A stretch of 64,000 nt of DNA, taken from assembly GCA_016865035.1 (NCBI GenBank), contig CP018227.1, positions 1 to 64,000 on the forward strand, given 5' to 3'. This document shows, piece by piece, positions 8,976 to 17,157 of this stretch. This stretch comes from Kordiimonadales bacterium IMCC3096 (lineage in GTDB: Bacteria; Pseudomonadota; Alphaproteobacteria; Minwuiales; Minwuiaceae). The notes beneath the pieces were generated by a model, which saw only the letters and a list, made by a program, of their open reading frames with translations, had not been told where the DNA came from and did no database searches. A program made the position numbers and the translations under genes. Numbering within the stretch: the first letter of the stretch is position 1; each line of letters begins with the position of its first letter.

Positions 8976-9277
8976 AATCGCGGTGATGCCTCTACGGCAA
9001 CCGGAAGCTCGCTACGGCAATCTAATGTACATGGGTTAGACCCTGCTCGGCAGCACAACCGTCGTCTTTTTCCGGATATTGCAAATATCCATATATTTCT
9101 GATTATTAGACATCATCACCCCTCTGTCATCCGCATGCGGGCCGAGTCTGCAGAGAATCGTGCTTGCGAATACTGCACGACAGGATAACCTGTATGAGTT
9201 AATTCCGTACGCGGGCATACCCTGCGCATCGTTGAGACGTTCGACGACACAAACGCGACACTTCCGGGGAGGACAAT
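8976..9277 (+). other. 302-base intergenic region upstream of the TAXI gene
   Basis: No convincing gene is visible here. The central part (about 9060-9115) is clearly richer in A and T than its surroundings and contains the palindrome at 9074-9090. A strong ribosome site, ggggaggac, precedes the ATG at 9278. This is probably the promoter region of the solute-binding protein gene. Confidence 0.6.
9074..9090. promoter_or_regulatory. Perfect palindrome, candidate operator
   Basis: The arms ggatatt and aatatcc are exact reverse complements around a three-base centre (gca). The site lies in the AT-rich part of the gap between a TetR gene and the TAXI-family gene. It may be an operator controlling the downstream gene, perhaps bound by the TetR protein encoded just upstream. 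Confidence 0.35.
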
Positions 9278-10342
9278 ATGGGAGCGTTCAATCACCTGCT
9301 GTCAGCGAAAGGCATGCTGACGGCTGCGACCCTTGGACTGGCACTGGGCTCGGCCCAGGCGACCCTGTTGCCGGGCACGGCCCAGGCGCAGGACAAGAAA
9401 TTCCTGACCATGGCCAGCAACCCGCCGGGCACGACGGTGGGTCAGTTCATGATCGCTTTCGCCCAGGTGGTGCAGAAGAACCTGCCGATCGAGATCCAGG
9501 TCTCCACCGGCAAGCCGGCAACCAAGTCGGCCATCGACGCTGCGCTGCAGAAGGTGGACCTCTATACCGGTGCGCCCACCATCAACTGGTACATGCAGAA
9601 CAAGACCGCGATGTTCGCCAAGGTCGACAACGCGCCGGAGATGAATGCCAACCTGCGCGGCATGATCAACTATCCGCTGGGCCCGTACCAGATCATCACC
9701 TTCGCCGATTCCGGCATCGAGACGCTGGCCGACATCAAGGGCCGCAAGGTCTTTCTCGGCCCCCCCGCCGGTGCCGCGACCAAGGTCATGACCGACGTCG
9801 TGGAGGCCGTGACGGGGCTGAAGCCGGACGAGGGCTACGAGGCCATGCGCTATGACTGGTCCTCCGCCGAGGTTGCCTTCCTGGATGGCCAGATGGACGT
9901 CTACATGGTGCCCACCAGCATTCCCAGCGCCCAGATCCAGCAGTTTGCCTTCGTCCGTGACATCCGCATTCTCGGCATACCCAAGAACGCGTTTGATCAC
10001 GAGCTGATCCAGGCGGCGCTGAAGTATCCGGGCCGGACCATCTGGCAGATTCCGCCGGGTTCCTACGAGAACCAGGTCAATACGGAAGCAGTCGACACCA
10101 TCGGTTCCTGGGTCGGCATCCAGACCCAGAAGTGGCTGGACGAGAAGACCGTCTACGACATGGTGAAGGCGTTCTTCGAGCATCTGGACGACATCCATGC
10201 CACCGCACCATGGATGAAGGCGATCACGCTGCAGACGGCGCTGAACGAGATGAACGTGCCGCTGCACATCGGCGCCTACCGTTACTACAAGGAACAGGGC
10301 GTCGAGATTCCGGCGGCGCTGGTTCCGCCTGAGGCCATGTGA
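9278..10342 (+). CDS. TAXI-family TRAP transporter solute-binding protein
   Basis: This 354-residue periplasmic binding protein begins with a signal peptide of about 37 residues (hydrophobic stretch LTAATLGLALGSAQATLL, cleavage near AQAQ). The mature part has the TAXI/NMT1-like pattern, including a TxSAIDAALQKVDLYTGAP segment and LADIKGRKVFLGPPAGAA. It would deliver a small organic anion to a DctM/DctQ-type membrane complex. No TRAP membrane subunit gene is encoded in the window, so this is an orphan binding protein. The neighbouring ligase and carboxylase genes make an organic acid ligand plausible, but that is only an inference. Confidence 0.85.
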   Translation: MGAFNHLLSAKGMLTAATLGLALGSAQATLLPGTAQAQDKKFLTMASNPPGTTVGQFMIAFAQVVQKNLPIEIQVSTGKPATKSAIDAALQKVDLYTGAPTINWYMQNKTAMFAKVDNAPEMNANLRGMINYPLGPYQIITFADSGIETLADIKGRKVFLGPPAGAATKVMTDVVEAVTGLKPDEGYEAMRYDWSSAEVAFLDGQMDVYMVPTSIPSAQIQQFAFVRDIRILGIPKNAFDHELIQAALKYPGRTIWQIPPGSYENQVNTEAVDTIGSWVGIQTQKWLDEKTVYDMVKAFFEHLDDIHATAPWMKAITLQTALNEMNVPLHIGAYRYYKEQGVEIPAALVPPEAM

Positions 10343-10490
10343 TCACCGACGCCTCCTGAACGACCGGGGTCTGTCGCCGCCGCGGCAGCCCCCACCCCTC
10401 CCAAAACTCAGGTGCGGCGGGCCAGTTTCTGGTCCCGCACGGGCAACCGGCTTGTCTGCCGCACCCCATCTTCCGGCGGAGCACAGACCC

Positions 10491-11714
10491 ATGAGCATCG
10501 AGACGGAGGTCGTCAAACCCTCCGAATTCTTCTCCACCATCGCGCCCGGCATTCACCTGATTGGCGCCATGGGCAACAGCGTCGCCGTCGAGACAACCAA
10601 CGGCGTGGTACAGGTGGATACCGGCGGCGGTCGCCGCATGCCGGGCCGCATGATCGCGAAGCTGCGCAGCGTCACCGATCTGCCGGTCCATGCCATCCTC
10701 TACAGCCACGGTCACCTGGGCTACAACTTCGGCATCCCCGCCTATCAGGCCCACGCGGAGGAGCGCGGCGACCCGCCCCCGCGCCTGATCGCCCACGCCA
10801 ATCTGGTGCTCCGCTATGACCGCTACATCGAGACTGCGGGCCTGCAGGAACATCTGAACCGGATGCAGTTCCCCGATGGCGGCCTAGGCAACAACATCTC
10901 CGCCGACCAGTTCTGCTATCCCACCGAGACCTTCACCGACAGCCTGACCATCGACGGCGGCAACCGACAGATCGAGGTGTTTCACGCCCCGTCGGAGACC
11001 GATGACGCCATCGGCTTCTGGATCTCGGAGGAGCGCGTGCTCTATGGCGGCTCGGCCGTCATCCAGTCCTGCCCCAATGTCGGCACGCCGCTGCGCACCA
11101 TCCGAGACGCCATCCGCTGGGCCGAAACGCTGGAGGCCATGATCGCCCGCGAACCGGACCTGCTGATCCCCGAATGGGGCCAGCCGCTGGAGGGCAAGGA
11201 ACAGATTGCCGACGTCCTGGGCGTCGGCGCGCGGTCGCTCCGCTACCTGCGCACGGCGGTCGTGGAGCGGATGAACGCCGGCATGACCGACCACGAGATC
11301 ATCCACGACATGGAATACCCGCCGGAGATCTTCGAACACCCGGCCATGAAACCGATCTACGGCTGCCCCGAATATATCGTGCGCGACATCTACCGGGCAG
11401 AGAACGGCTGGTGGACCAGCCGCAACCCGACCGACCTGCATCCCGGCAAACCCGACGACGTCGCCGCCGCCCTGCTCGCCGCCATCTCCGACCGTGAAAC
11501 CGTCCTGAAGACCGCCCGGAGCCTGCGCGACAGCGGCCAGCCCCAACTGGCCCTGCACGTCCTTGATCTGCTGGCGCAGGGTCCGGTGGCGGACGCCGAC
11601 GTGCGCGCCGCACGGGAGATGAAGGCCGACCTGCTGGAGAGCTTCGGCCAGGAGCATCCGTCCGTGGTCAGCCGAAACATCTACCGGTCGGGGGCGAAGC
11701 GGTTGCGGGGGTAA
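10491..11714 (+). CDS. Alkylsulfatase-like MBL-fold protein with altered metal site
   Basis: This 407-residue protein resembles class III alkyl sulfatases. It has an N-terminal metallo-beta-lactamase domain (about residues 20-250) followed by the alkylsulfatase dimerisation region (ENGWWTSRNPTDLHP near residue 305) and a C-terminal helical part. The metal motif, normally HxHxDH, reads HGHLGY (H73, H75, G77, Y78), so the aspartate and last histidine are replaced. The late histidine region reads PEWG. Such a protein may bind one metal, use a different chemistry or be non-hydrolytic. The ATG at 10491 has a ggcggag ribosome site; a TTG 39 bases upstream is less likely. Confidence 0.8.
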   Translation: MSIETEVVKPSEFFSTIAPGIHLIGAMGNSVAVETTNGVVQVDTGGGRRMPGRMIAKLRSVTDLPVHAILYSHGHLGYNFGIPAYQAHAEERGDPPPRLIAHANLVLRYDRYIETAGLQEHLNRMQFPDGGLGNNISADQFCYPTETFTDSLTIDGGNRQIEVFHAPSETDDAIGFWISEERVLYGGSAVIQSCPNVGTPLRTIRDAIRWAETLEAMIAREPDLLIPEWGQPLEGKEQIADVLGVGARSLRYLRTAVVERMNAGMTDHEIIHDMEYPPEIFEHPAMKPIYGCPEYIVRDIYRAENGWWTSRNPTDLHPGKPDDVAAALLAAISDRETVLKTARSLRDSGQPQLALHVLDLLAQGPVADADVRAAREMKADLLESFGQEHPSVVSRNIYRSGAKRLRG

Positions 11715-11716
11715 GT

Positions 11717-11767
11717 GGAGGCAACGACGCGCCCCCGCTCGGCTGACAGCGAACCGTCAGCGCCTCC
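11717..11767. terminator. Nested hairpin between convergent genes
   Basis: An inner stem gctgac/gtcagc (11742-11747 with 11756-11761) has an eight-base loop. It is enclosed by the outer complementary hexamers ggaggc (11717-11722) and gcctcc (11762-11767). It sits between the convergent MBL and Ldh genes, as expected of a bidirectional terminator, although there is no T-run. Confidence 0.35.
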
Positions 11768-11801
11768 GGGGCCGCGTCATCCCCCCTATCCCTGCCCCAA
11801 T

Positions 11802-12935
11802 TCAGGCGATGTAGGCATCCGGGTCGAGGCCGGAAGTGCGCGCGGTCTCGACAATGTCGTCCCATGCCTGACGCGCCAGAGGCAGGCCGCTGGCGAGCCG
11901 TTCGGCCATCAGTCGCCGCTCCGGCTCGCCCGGAACCAGGACCTCCCCGCCGGGCTCGGTCGGCACGGCGGATTTCACGAAGGCCAGATAGTCCAGAACC
12001 TCCGCCGCGAAGCTGTCACCCATTTCGCGTGGCGCGCCGTCCATTGCCTTCAGGTCGATGTAGAACGACAGCATGCCATTGCAGAACCGGCGGCGTTCCG
12101 GTTCATCCAGCTTGCCCGCTGTCCCCGACCCGGTCAGCGCACCGGCCATGACCTCCATCATGAAATTCAGGCCAAAGCCCTTGTGATCGCCAAAGGCCCG
12201 CAATGCGCCCGGCCCCTGCGACGGATCGGGATAGATGCTGTCCCCGGTCTCGCCATAGAGCGGGCGCGGGTCCGAGGTGATGGTGCCGTCACTGTCCACC
12301 AGCGCACCCGGCGGCAGCGGCTTGCCCCCCTTCAGCGCCACGAGCGCCTTTCCCTCGGCAACCAGCGAGGTCGCGAAATCCAGCACGATATGATCGCTGC
12401 CCTCGATGGGTGCGCCAATGCAGAACGGGTTGGTGCTGCTGCGACGGCTGACACCGCCAAACGGCGCCACCAGCAGCGAGCCGCGCACGTTCACCATGTG
12501 CACCGAGACCAGCCCCGCGTCAGCCGCCCGCTCGGCCCAGTCGCCGATCCGGCCGATGTGACCGGAGTTGCGCAGCGCGACCATCGAGACACCCTGCGAC
12601 CGCGCCTTCTCGATACCGATATCGACCGCCTGTTCGCCGATGGTCTGGCCGAAGCCATATTGCCCGTCGACGATGGCGATGCCCGGCTGGTCCGACAGGA
12701 CGCGCAGCTTCTGGTTCGGCACCTGTATGCCTTCCCTGGCCCACTGCACGTAGCGCGGGATGCGGATCACGCCATGACTGTCATGGCCGCGAAGGTTCGC
12801 GCCCGCCAGTCTGGTGACGATGGTCCGGGCCTCGACAGGTTCACTGCCGGCGGCTTCGAAGATCGCTGCACCAAGCGCATGCATGACCTCCACCGGCACG
12901 AATACCCGGTCACCCTCTTCTCTGATCTTGCTCAC
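11802..12935 (-). CDS. Ldh-family malate/lactate-type dehydrogenase
   Basis: This 377-residue NAD(P)-dependent oxidoreductase of the Ldh_2 (malate/L-lactate/ureidoglycolate/sulfolactate dehydrogenase) family is cytoplasmic. The conserved RGHDSHGVIRIPRYV segment with its catalytic histidine lies near residue 45. The nucleotide-binding loops include GFGQTIGEQAVD, NSGHIGRIGDWAERAA and FGDHKGFGL. I chose the GTG at 12935 because ggggagg lies just upstream. Longer starts up to 13043 would overlap the RraA-like gene. It lies 34 bases downstream of that aldolase-like gene in the same direction, which suggests joint 2-hydroxy or 2-oxo acid catabolism. A second, more distant Ldh gene is at 54954-55994. 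Confidence 0.88.
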   Translation of the reverse strand: MSKIREEGDRVFVPVEVMHALGAAIFEAAGSEPVEARTIVTRLAGANLRGHDSHGVIRIPRYVQWAREGIQVPNQKLRVLSDQPGIAIVDGQYGFGQTIGEQAVDIGIEKARSQGVSMVALRNSGHIGRIGDWAERAADAGLVSVHMVNVRGSLLVAPFGGVSRRSSTNPFCIGAPIEGSDHIVLDFATSLVAEGKALVALKGGKPLPPGALVDSDGTITSDPRPLYGETGDSIYPDPSQGPGALRAFGDHKGFGLNFMMEVMAGALTGSGTAGKLDEPERRRFCNGMLSFYIDLKAMDGAPREMGDSFAAEVLDYLAFVKSAVPTEPGGEVLVPGEPERRLMAERLASGLPLARQAWDDIVETARTSGLDPDAYIA

Positions 12936-12969
12936 ACGGCCCTCCCCGGCTGTCCGATTCCCGTCACCG

Positions 12970-13659
12970 TCAGTCGATGCTCTCGACACGTCCGCTGGCA
13001 TAAAGGTCTTCGATGTGTCCCGGCACGCCGAGCCCACCCGCAACCGCCGCCATCATCTCGTCTTCCTTGGCCCGGATGTCCACAAGCCGGGCGATGACCG
13101 CGTCGATCCTGCCGAAGGGCACCACGACGACACCGTCCACATCGCCGATCAGCAGGTCACCGGCATTGACCTGAACACCGCCCAGGTTGATGGGCATATT
13201 GACCGTACCGGGGCCGTTCTTCGCCGGTGAGTTGGGGGTCACCGCGGCGCAGAAACAGGGCAGTCCGACATCAAGGATGCCCGGTGTGTCCCGCACGGCA
13301 CCATCGGTGACCAGCGCGACGGCACCCCGGTTCTTCGCCATGTGCAACACAAGATCACCAATGACCGCGGTCTCCAGGAACGCGTCCGTGGCCGCCACGA
13401 TCACATCGTCCGGCCCCACCTGCGGCAGCGCGGCCAGGACCGCCAGATTGTCGGCAGGCCCGGCGTGGCAGGTCACGGCCACACCGCAGAAGCTGCTTGC
13501 ATCCGGATCGACCGGCTTGATGGTGAACGACAGGGCGCCCCGGCCATCCATGGCATCGACCACAAAGCCCGTCGGCACCCCACGCAGCGCCTCGATCTGC
13601 GCATCGGTCGGACGCGGCGGGTTGCGCTTCAGCCGTATCAGCGGCGGGTCATCAATCAT
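12970..13659 (-). CDS. RraA/HMG aldolase-family protein
   Basis: This 229-residue protein of the RraA-like superfamily includes 4-hydroxy-4-methyl-2-oxoglutarate/4-carboxy-4-hydroxy-2-oxoadipate aldolases and oxaloacetate decarboxylases. The active-site segment TDGAVRDTPGI keeps the Arg-Asp pair, and the late loop NAGDLLIGDVDGVVVVP is canonical. Those residues favour an enzymatic aldolase or decarboxylase over an RNase E inhibitor. It is the first gene of a two-gene operon with the Ldh dehydrogenase. The exact substrate is not determinable. Confidence 0.85.
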   Translation of the reverse strand: MIDDPPLIRLKRNPPRPTDAQIEALRGVPTGFVVDAMDGRGALSFTIKPVDPDASSFCGVAVTCHAGPADNLAVLAALPQVGPDDVIVAATDAFLETAVIGDLVLHMAKNRGAVALVTDGAVRDTPGILDVGLPCFCAAVTPNSPAKNGPGTVNMPINLGGVQVNAGDLLIGDVDGVVVVPFGRIDAVIARLVDIRAKEDEMMAAVAGGLGVPGHIEDLYASGRVESID

Positions 13660-13680
13660 GCGTTTCTCTCTCCCTCAAAC

Positions 13681-13818
13681 CTGCCGCCGGGGAGCTATGA
13701 CCACCCGGCGATGAAAGCAATCTGTCGCTGCTCTGGATCCATCGTACGCGACAACTGCCGGGTGGAGAATGGCTGGTGGGCATGTCGTAGTGCGAATGAA
13801 TTGATCCACACGAAATGA
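13681..13818 (+). pseudogene. Remnant of a second alkylsulfatase-like MBL gene
   Basis: The 45 codons before the stop at 13816-13818 read LPPGSYDHPAMKAIC, then SIVRD and RVENGWWACR. They align without gaps to YPPEIFEHPAMKPIY, YIVRD and RAENGWWTSR in the intact MBL protein at 10491-11714. About half of the positions in the aligned stretch are identical. No homologous sequence continues upstream, because the RraA-like gene begins at 13659, and there is no start codon or ribosome site for a gene here. This is a truncated leftover from a duplicated or displaced member of the same subfamily. Confidence 0.7.
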
Positions 13819-13964
13819 TTGGTGGCTCGTTCACAATTGCAGCCTCGATTTTCAAAGATACTGCGGCCCAGCGACTCGCCCCAACGACATTCACACTTCC
13901 CGTGCCGGGGTCCGGACCCTAACTAGGGCTTCACACACCAGACACCACACAGGGAGAGACCGAC

Positions 13965-15077
13965 ATGAGCACGACCGGCAAGCAGCTTTTCACCACGCTG
14001 GAGAGCAATGGCACGCTCACGGTGGCGATCGAGGATGTGAGTTTTCCTGATCCGACGGGGAACAAGGTTCTGGTGAAGATGGAGGCGGCACCGATCAATC
14101 CGTCGGATCTCGCCATCCTGACCAGTGCGGCGGACCTGGAGAACGCGGAATATTCGCCCGGCAAGTTCGTCGCCACCATGCCAGAGCCGTTCAACACCGG
14201 ATCGAAGGCCCGTCACGGGCTGAAGCTGCCCGCCGGCAATGAGGGCGCGGGGACGGTCGTTGCGGTGGGTGACAGCGATGCGGCGAAGGCGCTGATGGGG
14301 CAGCGGGTCGCCTGTGTTCCGGGCAATGCCTACAGCCAGTACTGCCTCGCCGATGCCGCCATGTGCCTGCCGCTCGGCGATCACACGTCGGAGGACGGGG
14401 CAAGCGCCTTCGTCAATCCGATGACCGCGCTGGGCTTCGTCGAGAATGCGAAGATGGACAGGCAGAACGCGATGCTGCACACGGTTGGCGCCTCCAACCT
14501 GGGTCTGATGCTGACCCGCATCTGCCAGGAAGACGGCCTGGGGCTTGTCAATATCGTGCGCAAGGACGACCAGGTCGCGTTGCTGAAGAAGCTCGGGTCC
14601 ACACATGTCGTCAATTCCTCGGATGACGATTTCACGCAGCAGTTGCGGTCTGCCATCGACGAGACAGACGCCTTCTACGGCTTCGATCCCATCGGCGGCG
14701 GGAAGATGGTCGACACGGTCTTCAAGGCGATGGAACAGGTCGCCGTCGGCAAGATGAAGGAATACTCGCGCTACGGCTCCAACCAGCAGAAGCGCATGTT
14801 CATCTATGGCCGCTTGAATGTCGGTCAGACGACACTGTCACCGAGCTACGGCTTCGGCTGGACCCTGTCCGGCTGGCTGCTGTTCCCGTTCCTGCAGATG
14901 GCCGGAATGGAGACCATGGGCCGGATGCGCCAGCGCGTGCTCGACACCCTGACCACCACCTTTGCCAGCAGCTACAAGAGGAAGGTCAATCTCGAGGAAA
15001 TGCTGACCAAGGAAGCGGTGACCGACTATCGCACGATGAAGACGGGCGAGAAGTACCTCGTCACGCCCTGGAGCTGA
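13965..15077 (+). CDS. Zinc-independent MDR-type oxidoreductase
   Basis: This 370-residue medium-chain dehydrogenase/reductase has the N-terminal GroES-like domain (PINPSDLAIL near residue 45, GNEGAGTVVAVG near residue 90) and a Rossmann domain with VGASNLGLMLTRIC near residue 175. The GHE zinc-ligand motif and the structural cysteine cluster of alcohol dehydrogenases are absent. It is therefore more like quinone reductases or enoyl reductases. A ribosome site, gggagag, precedes the ATG. It lies downstream of the MBL-gene remnant, which may once have been its operon partner. Substrate unknown. Confidence 0.85.
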   Translation: MSTTGKQLFTTLESNGTLTVAIEDVSFPDPTGNKVLVKMEAAPINPSDLAILTSAADLENAEYSPGKFVATMPEPFNTGSKARHGLKLPAGNEGAGTVVAVGDSDAAKALMGQRVACVPGNAYSQYCLADAAMCLPLGDHTSEDGASAFVNPMTALGFVENAKMDRQNAMLHTVGASNLGLMLTRICQEDGLGLVNIVRKDDQVALLKKLGSTHVVNSSDDDFTQQLRSAIDETDAFYGFDPIGGGKMVDTVFKAMEQVAVGKMKEYSRYGSNQQKRMFIYGRLNVGQTTLSPSYGFGWTLSGWLLFPFLQMAGMETMGRMRQRVLDTLTTTFASSYKRKVNLEEMLTKEAVTDYRTMKTGEKYLVTPWS

Positions 15078-15122
15078 GGGCGCACTGAACTGCCCCTGAT
15101 ACGATTCATCAGGTGATGGACC

Positions 15123-15198
15123 GCACCGGCCCGCTCCCCCACCCGGCCACCCATAAGGATACTCCCGTGGGTGGCCGGGTGGGGGAGCGGGCCGGTGC
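15123..15198. terminator. Perfect 31-bp inverted repeat between convergent genes
   Basis: The left arm 15123-15153 and the right arm 15168-15198 are exact reverse complements over 31 bases, separated by a 14-base loop (taaggatactcccg). It lies between the stop of the MDR gene (15077) and the stop of tadA on the other strand (15221). A bidirectional terminator or mRNA 3'-end stabiliser is the simplest role. The stem is far longer than ordinary intrinsic terminators and lacks a T-run. Confidence 0.6.
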
Positions 15199-15220
15199 CG
15201 CGATCAGACAGGCGAACGCC

Positions 15221-15685
15221 CTACACCCGCTTCTGCTGGAAGAAGCGGCGCAGCAGTTCGGCCGAGCGGTCGGCATCGATGCCGGGGTAGATCTCCGGCG
15301 CATGGTGGCAGGTGGGCTGCTGGAAGAAGCGGACGCCGCTTTCCACCGCGCCGCCCTTCGGATCGCTGGCACCGTAATAGAGGCGGCGGATGCGGGCGTG
15401 GCTGATGGCGGCGGCGCACATGGTGCAGGGTTCCAGGGTGACGTAGAGGTCGCAGTTGGTCAGGCGCGGTGTGCCCATGGCCATGCCGGCCTGCCTCAGG
15501 GCCAGGATCTCCGCATGGCCACAGGGGTCGTGGCGGGAGTTGGTCATGTTGCCGCTGCGCGCGATGATGCGCTGCGTCGGTGCATGCACCACGACACAGC
15601 CCACCGGCACTTCACTGCGGTTCAGCGCCCCGCCCGCCGCATCAAGCGCCTGGGACATGGGACTCGGTTTCTCGAAATCCATCAT
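15221..15685 (-). CDS. tadA: tRNA-specific adenosine deaminase TadA
   Basis: This 154-residue zinc-dependent deaminase converts A34 to inosine in tRNA-Arg(ACG). The HAEILALRQAG motif supplies the zinc histidine and catalytic glutamate, and TLEPCTMCAAAISHARI supplies the two zinc cysteines. The following GASDPKGGAVESG and the NSRHDPCGHAE lead-in match TadA rather than a cytidine or guanine deaminase. I prefer the start near 15685 (MMDFEKPSP). The frame extends further upstream to 15766, but that would add residues atypical of TadA. Confidence 0.88.
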   Translation of the reverse strand: MMDFEKPSPMSQALDAAGGALNRSEVPVGCVVVHAPTQRIIARSGNMTNSRHDPCGHAEILALRQAGMAMGTPRLTNCDLYVTLEPCTMCAAAISHARIRRLYYGASDPKGGAVESGVRFFQQPTCHHAPEIYPGIDADRSAELLRRFFQQKRV

Positions 15686-15798
15686 CAGACTATTCCAGCA
15701 AACTCCTAACCAATTGCTGACAGCTTGCCCCCGTCCGCAGGGAGTGCCAAGACTGAGGCCGAGCATATCTGTACAGCCCCTTCTGCCGAGGCCCCGCC

Positions 15799-16950
15799 AT
15801 GAACCAGGTCACCCCCGTCCCGACTGCCCTCGATCTCGCCCGCGACCTGATCCGCTGTTCCTCCGTGACGCCGGAGGATGCCGGAGTGCTGGCGGTGCTG
15901 GAACGGGCACTGACGGCACTGGGGTTCACCTGCCACCGCATGACCTTCTCCGACGTGGACACGCCGGATGTGGAGAACCTCTACGCCCGCATCGGCACGG
16001 GCAAGCCGACCTTCTGCTTCGCCGGACATGTGGACGTGGTGCCGGTGGGCGACAACGCGGCCTGGACCCGCGACCCGTTCGGGGCGGAGATCGTTGACGG
16101 GCAGCTCTTCGGGCGCGGCGCCACGGACATGAAGAGCGCCATCGCCTGCATGGTGGAGGCCTCCGCGCGGGTGATCGGTGACGGGCTGGACGGCTCCATT
16201 GCCTTCCTGATCACCGGTGACGAGGAAGGCCCGGCAATCAACGGCACGGTGAAGGTGCTGGACTGGATGAAACAGCAGGGGGAAACCATCGACGCCTGCC
16301 TGGTGGGGGAGCCGACGAACCCGAACACACTGGGCGAGATGGCGAAGATCGGGCGGCGCGGATCCTTCTCCGGCCATCTGGTGGTCTCCGGCACACAGGG
16401 CCACGTCGCCTATCCGCACCTGGCCGACAATCCCGTGCCCCGGCTGGTGGCTATGCTGGACCGCATCGCCAAGCTGGAACTGGATGAGGGCAACGAACAT
16501 TTCCAGCCCTCCAATCTGGAGATCACCACCGTCGATGTGGCCAACACAGCCTCCAACGTCATTCCCGCCCGTGGGGAGGCGCGGTTCAACGTCCGCTACA
16601 ACACGCTGCAGGACGCGGCGGGGCTGGAACGGATGGTGCGCGACGCCTGCGACGCGGTCGGCGGACCGTACAGCCTGACCGTGCGCAATTCAGGCGACCC
16701 GTTCCTGACCGCGCCTGGACCGCTGACCGAGATCCTCTCCGGTGCCATCCAGGCCGAACTGGGGGTCACGCCGGACCTGTCCACCACCGGCGGCACCTCT
16801 GACGCCCGCTTCATCAAGGATGCCTGCCCGGTGGTCGAATTCGGCCTGGTCAGCCAGACCATGCACAAGGTCGACGAGCGTGCCGGGATCGACGACATCG
16901 CCCATCTGACCAACATCTACGAGCGGGTGCTGCGCGGCTTCTTCGGCTGA
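15799..16950 (+). CDS. dapE: Succinyl-diaminopimelate desuccinylase
   Basis: This 383-residue dinuclear zinc peptidase-M20 enzyme of lysine and peptidoglycan-precursor synthesis hydrolyses N-succinyl-LL-diaminopimelate. Zinc ligand motifs are visible: [27 protein letters not shown] and [12 protein letters not shown], with VGEPTN and the late [11 protein letters not shown] and QTMHKVDE segments typical of DapE. Full length for the family. It is divergent from tadA across a 113-base gap and is followed by a repeat-rich intergenic region. Cytoplasmic and probably essential. Confidence 0.95.
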   Translation: MNQVTPVPTALDLARDLIRCSSVTPEDAGVLAVLERALTALGFTCHRMTFSDVDTPDVENLYARIGTGKPTFCFAGHVDVVPVGDNAAWTRDPFGAEIVDGQLFGRGATDMKSAIACMVEASARVIGDGLDGSIAFLITGDEEGPAINGTVKVLDWMKQQGETIDACLVGEPTNPNTLGEMAKIGRRGSFSGHLVVSGTQGHVAYPHLADNPVPRLVAMLDRIAKLELDEGNEHFQPSNLEITTVDVANTASNVIPARGEARFNVRYNTLQDAAGLERMVRDACDAVGGPYSLTVRNSGDPFLTAPGPLTEILSGAIQAELGVTPDLSTTGGTSDARFIKDACPVVEFGLVSQTMHKVDERAGIDDIAHLTNIYERVLRGFFG

Positions 16951-16977
16951 GACAGCGCGGCGTCCATCCGTGTTTCA

Positions 16978-17026
16978 GCGGCACCCTGGGTGCCCGGATC
17001 AAGTCCGGGCACGGCGTGGTTGGGGG
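16978..17026 (+). repeat. Intergenic palindromic repeat, copy 1
   Basis: This copy carries the palindrome gtgcccggatcaagtccgggcac (16990-17012; arms of nine bases around five) followed by ggcgtggttggggg. The same unit recurs at 17104-17153 with one substitution and a one-base length difference. The core resembles a family of intergenic palindromes with tcaag/cttga centres that I know from many alphaproteobacterial genomes. Confidence 0.7.
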
Positions 17027-17062
17027 TGGGGCTGTCGGTTTACCCTCTCCACCTCCCACGAT

Positions 17063-17085
17063 GCTCGCGGACCTGATCCGCGAGC
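17063..17085. repeat. Related hairpin between the two repeat copies
   Basis: The arms gctcgcgga and tccgcgagc are exact reverse complements around cctga. The geometry (9+5+9) equals that of the flanking palindromes, but the arm sequence differs. It may be a covarying member of the same element family or a terminator for dapE and the convergent aminotransferase gene. Confidence 0.5.
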
Positions 17086-17103
17086 CCAGTCTCCGACGCC
17101 TGC

Positions 17104-17153
17104 GCGGCACTCCTGGGTGCCCGGATCAAGTCCGGGCACGGTGTGGTTGGGGG
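17104..17153 (+). repeat. Intergenic palindromic repeat, copy 2
   Basis: This is the second copy of the 16978-17026 unit. Its palindrome spans 17117-17139 and is followed by ggtgtggttggggg. It abuts the stop of the aminotransferase gene on the opposite strand, so it may also act in transcription termination. Confidence 0.7.
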
Positions 17154-17157
17154 CGGA

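Noticed and set aside
9180-9193. Short inverted repeat acagg-ataa-cctgt upstream of the TAXI gene
   Set aside because: Five-base arms occur often by chance. The palindrome at 9074-9090 is the better candidate.
12936-13043. Longer N-terminus for the Ldh dehydrogenase
   Set aside because: It would overlap the upstream RraA-like gene by 74 bases and has no ribosome site, whereas ggggagg precedes the GTG at 12935.
11715-13097. 460-codon plus-strand open frame across the Ldh gene
   Set aside because: It is opposite a confident dehydrogenase gene and has low-complexity composition.
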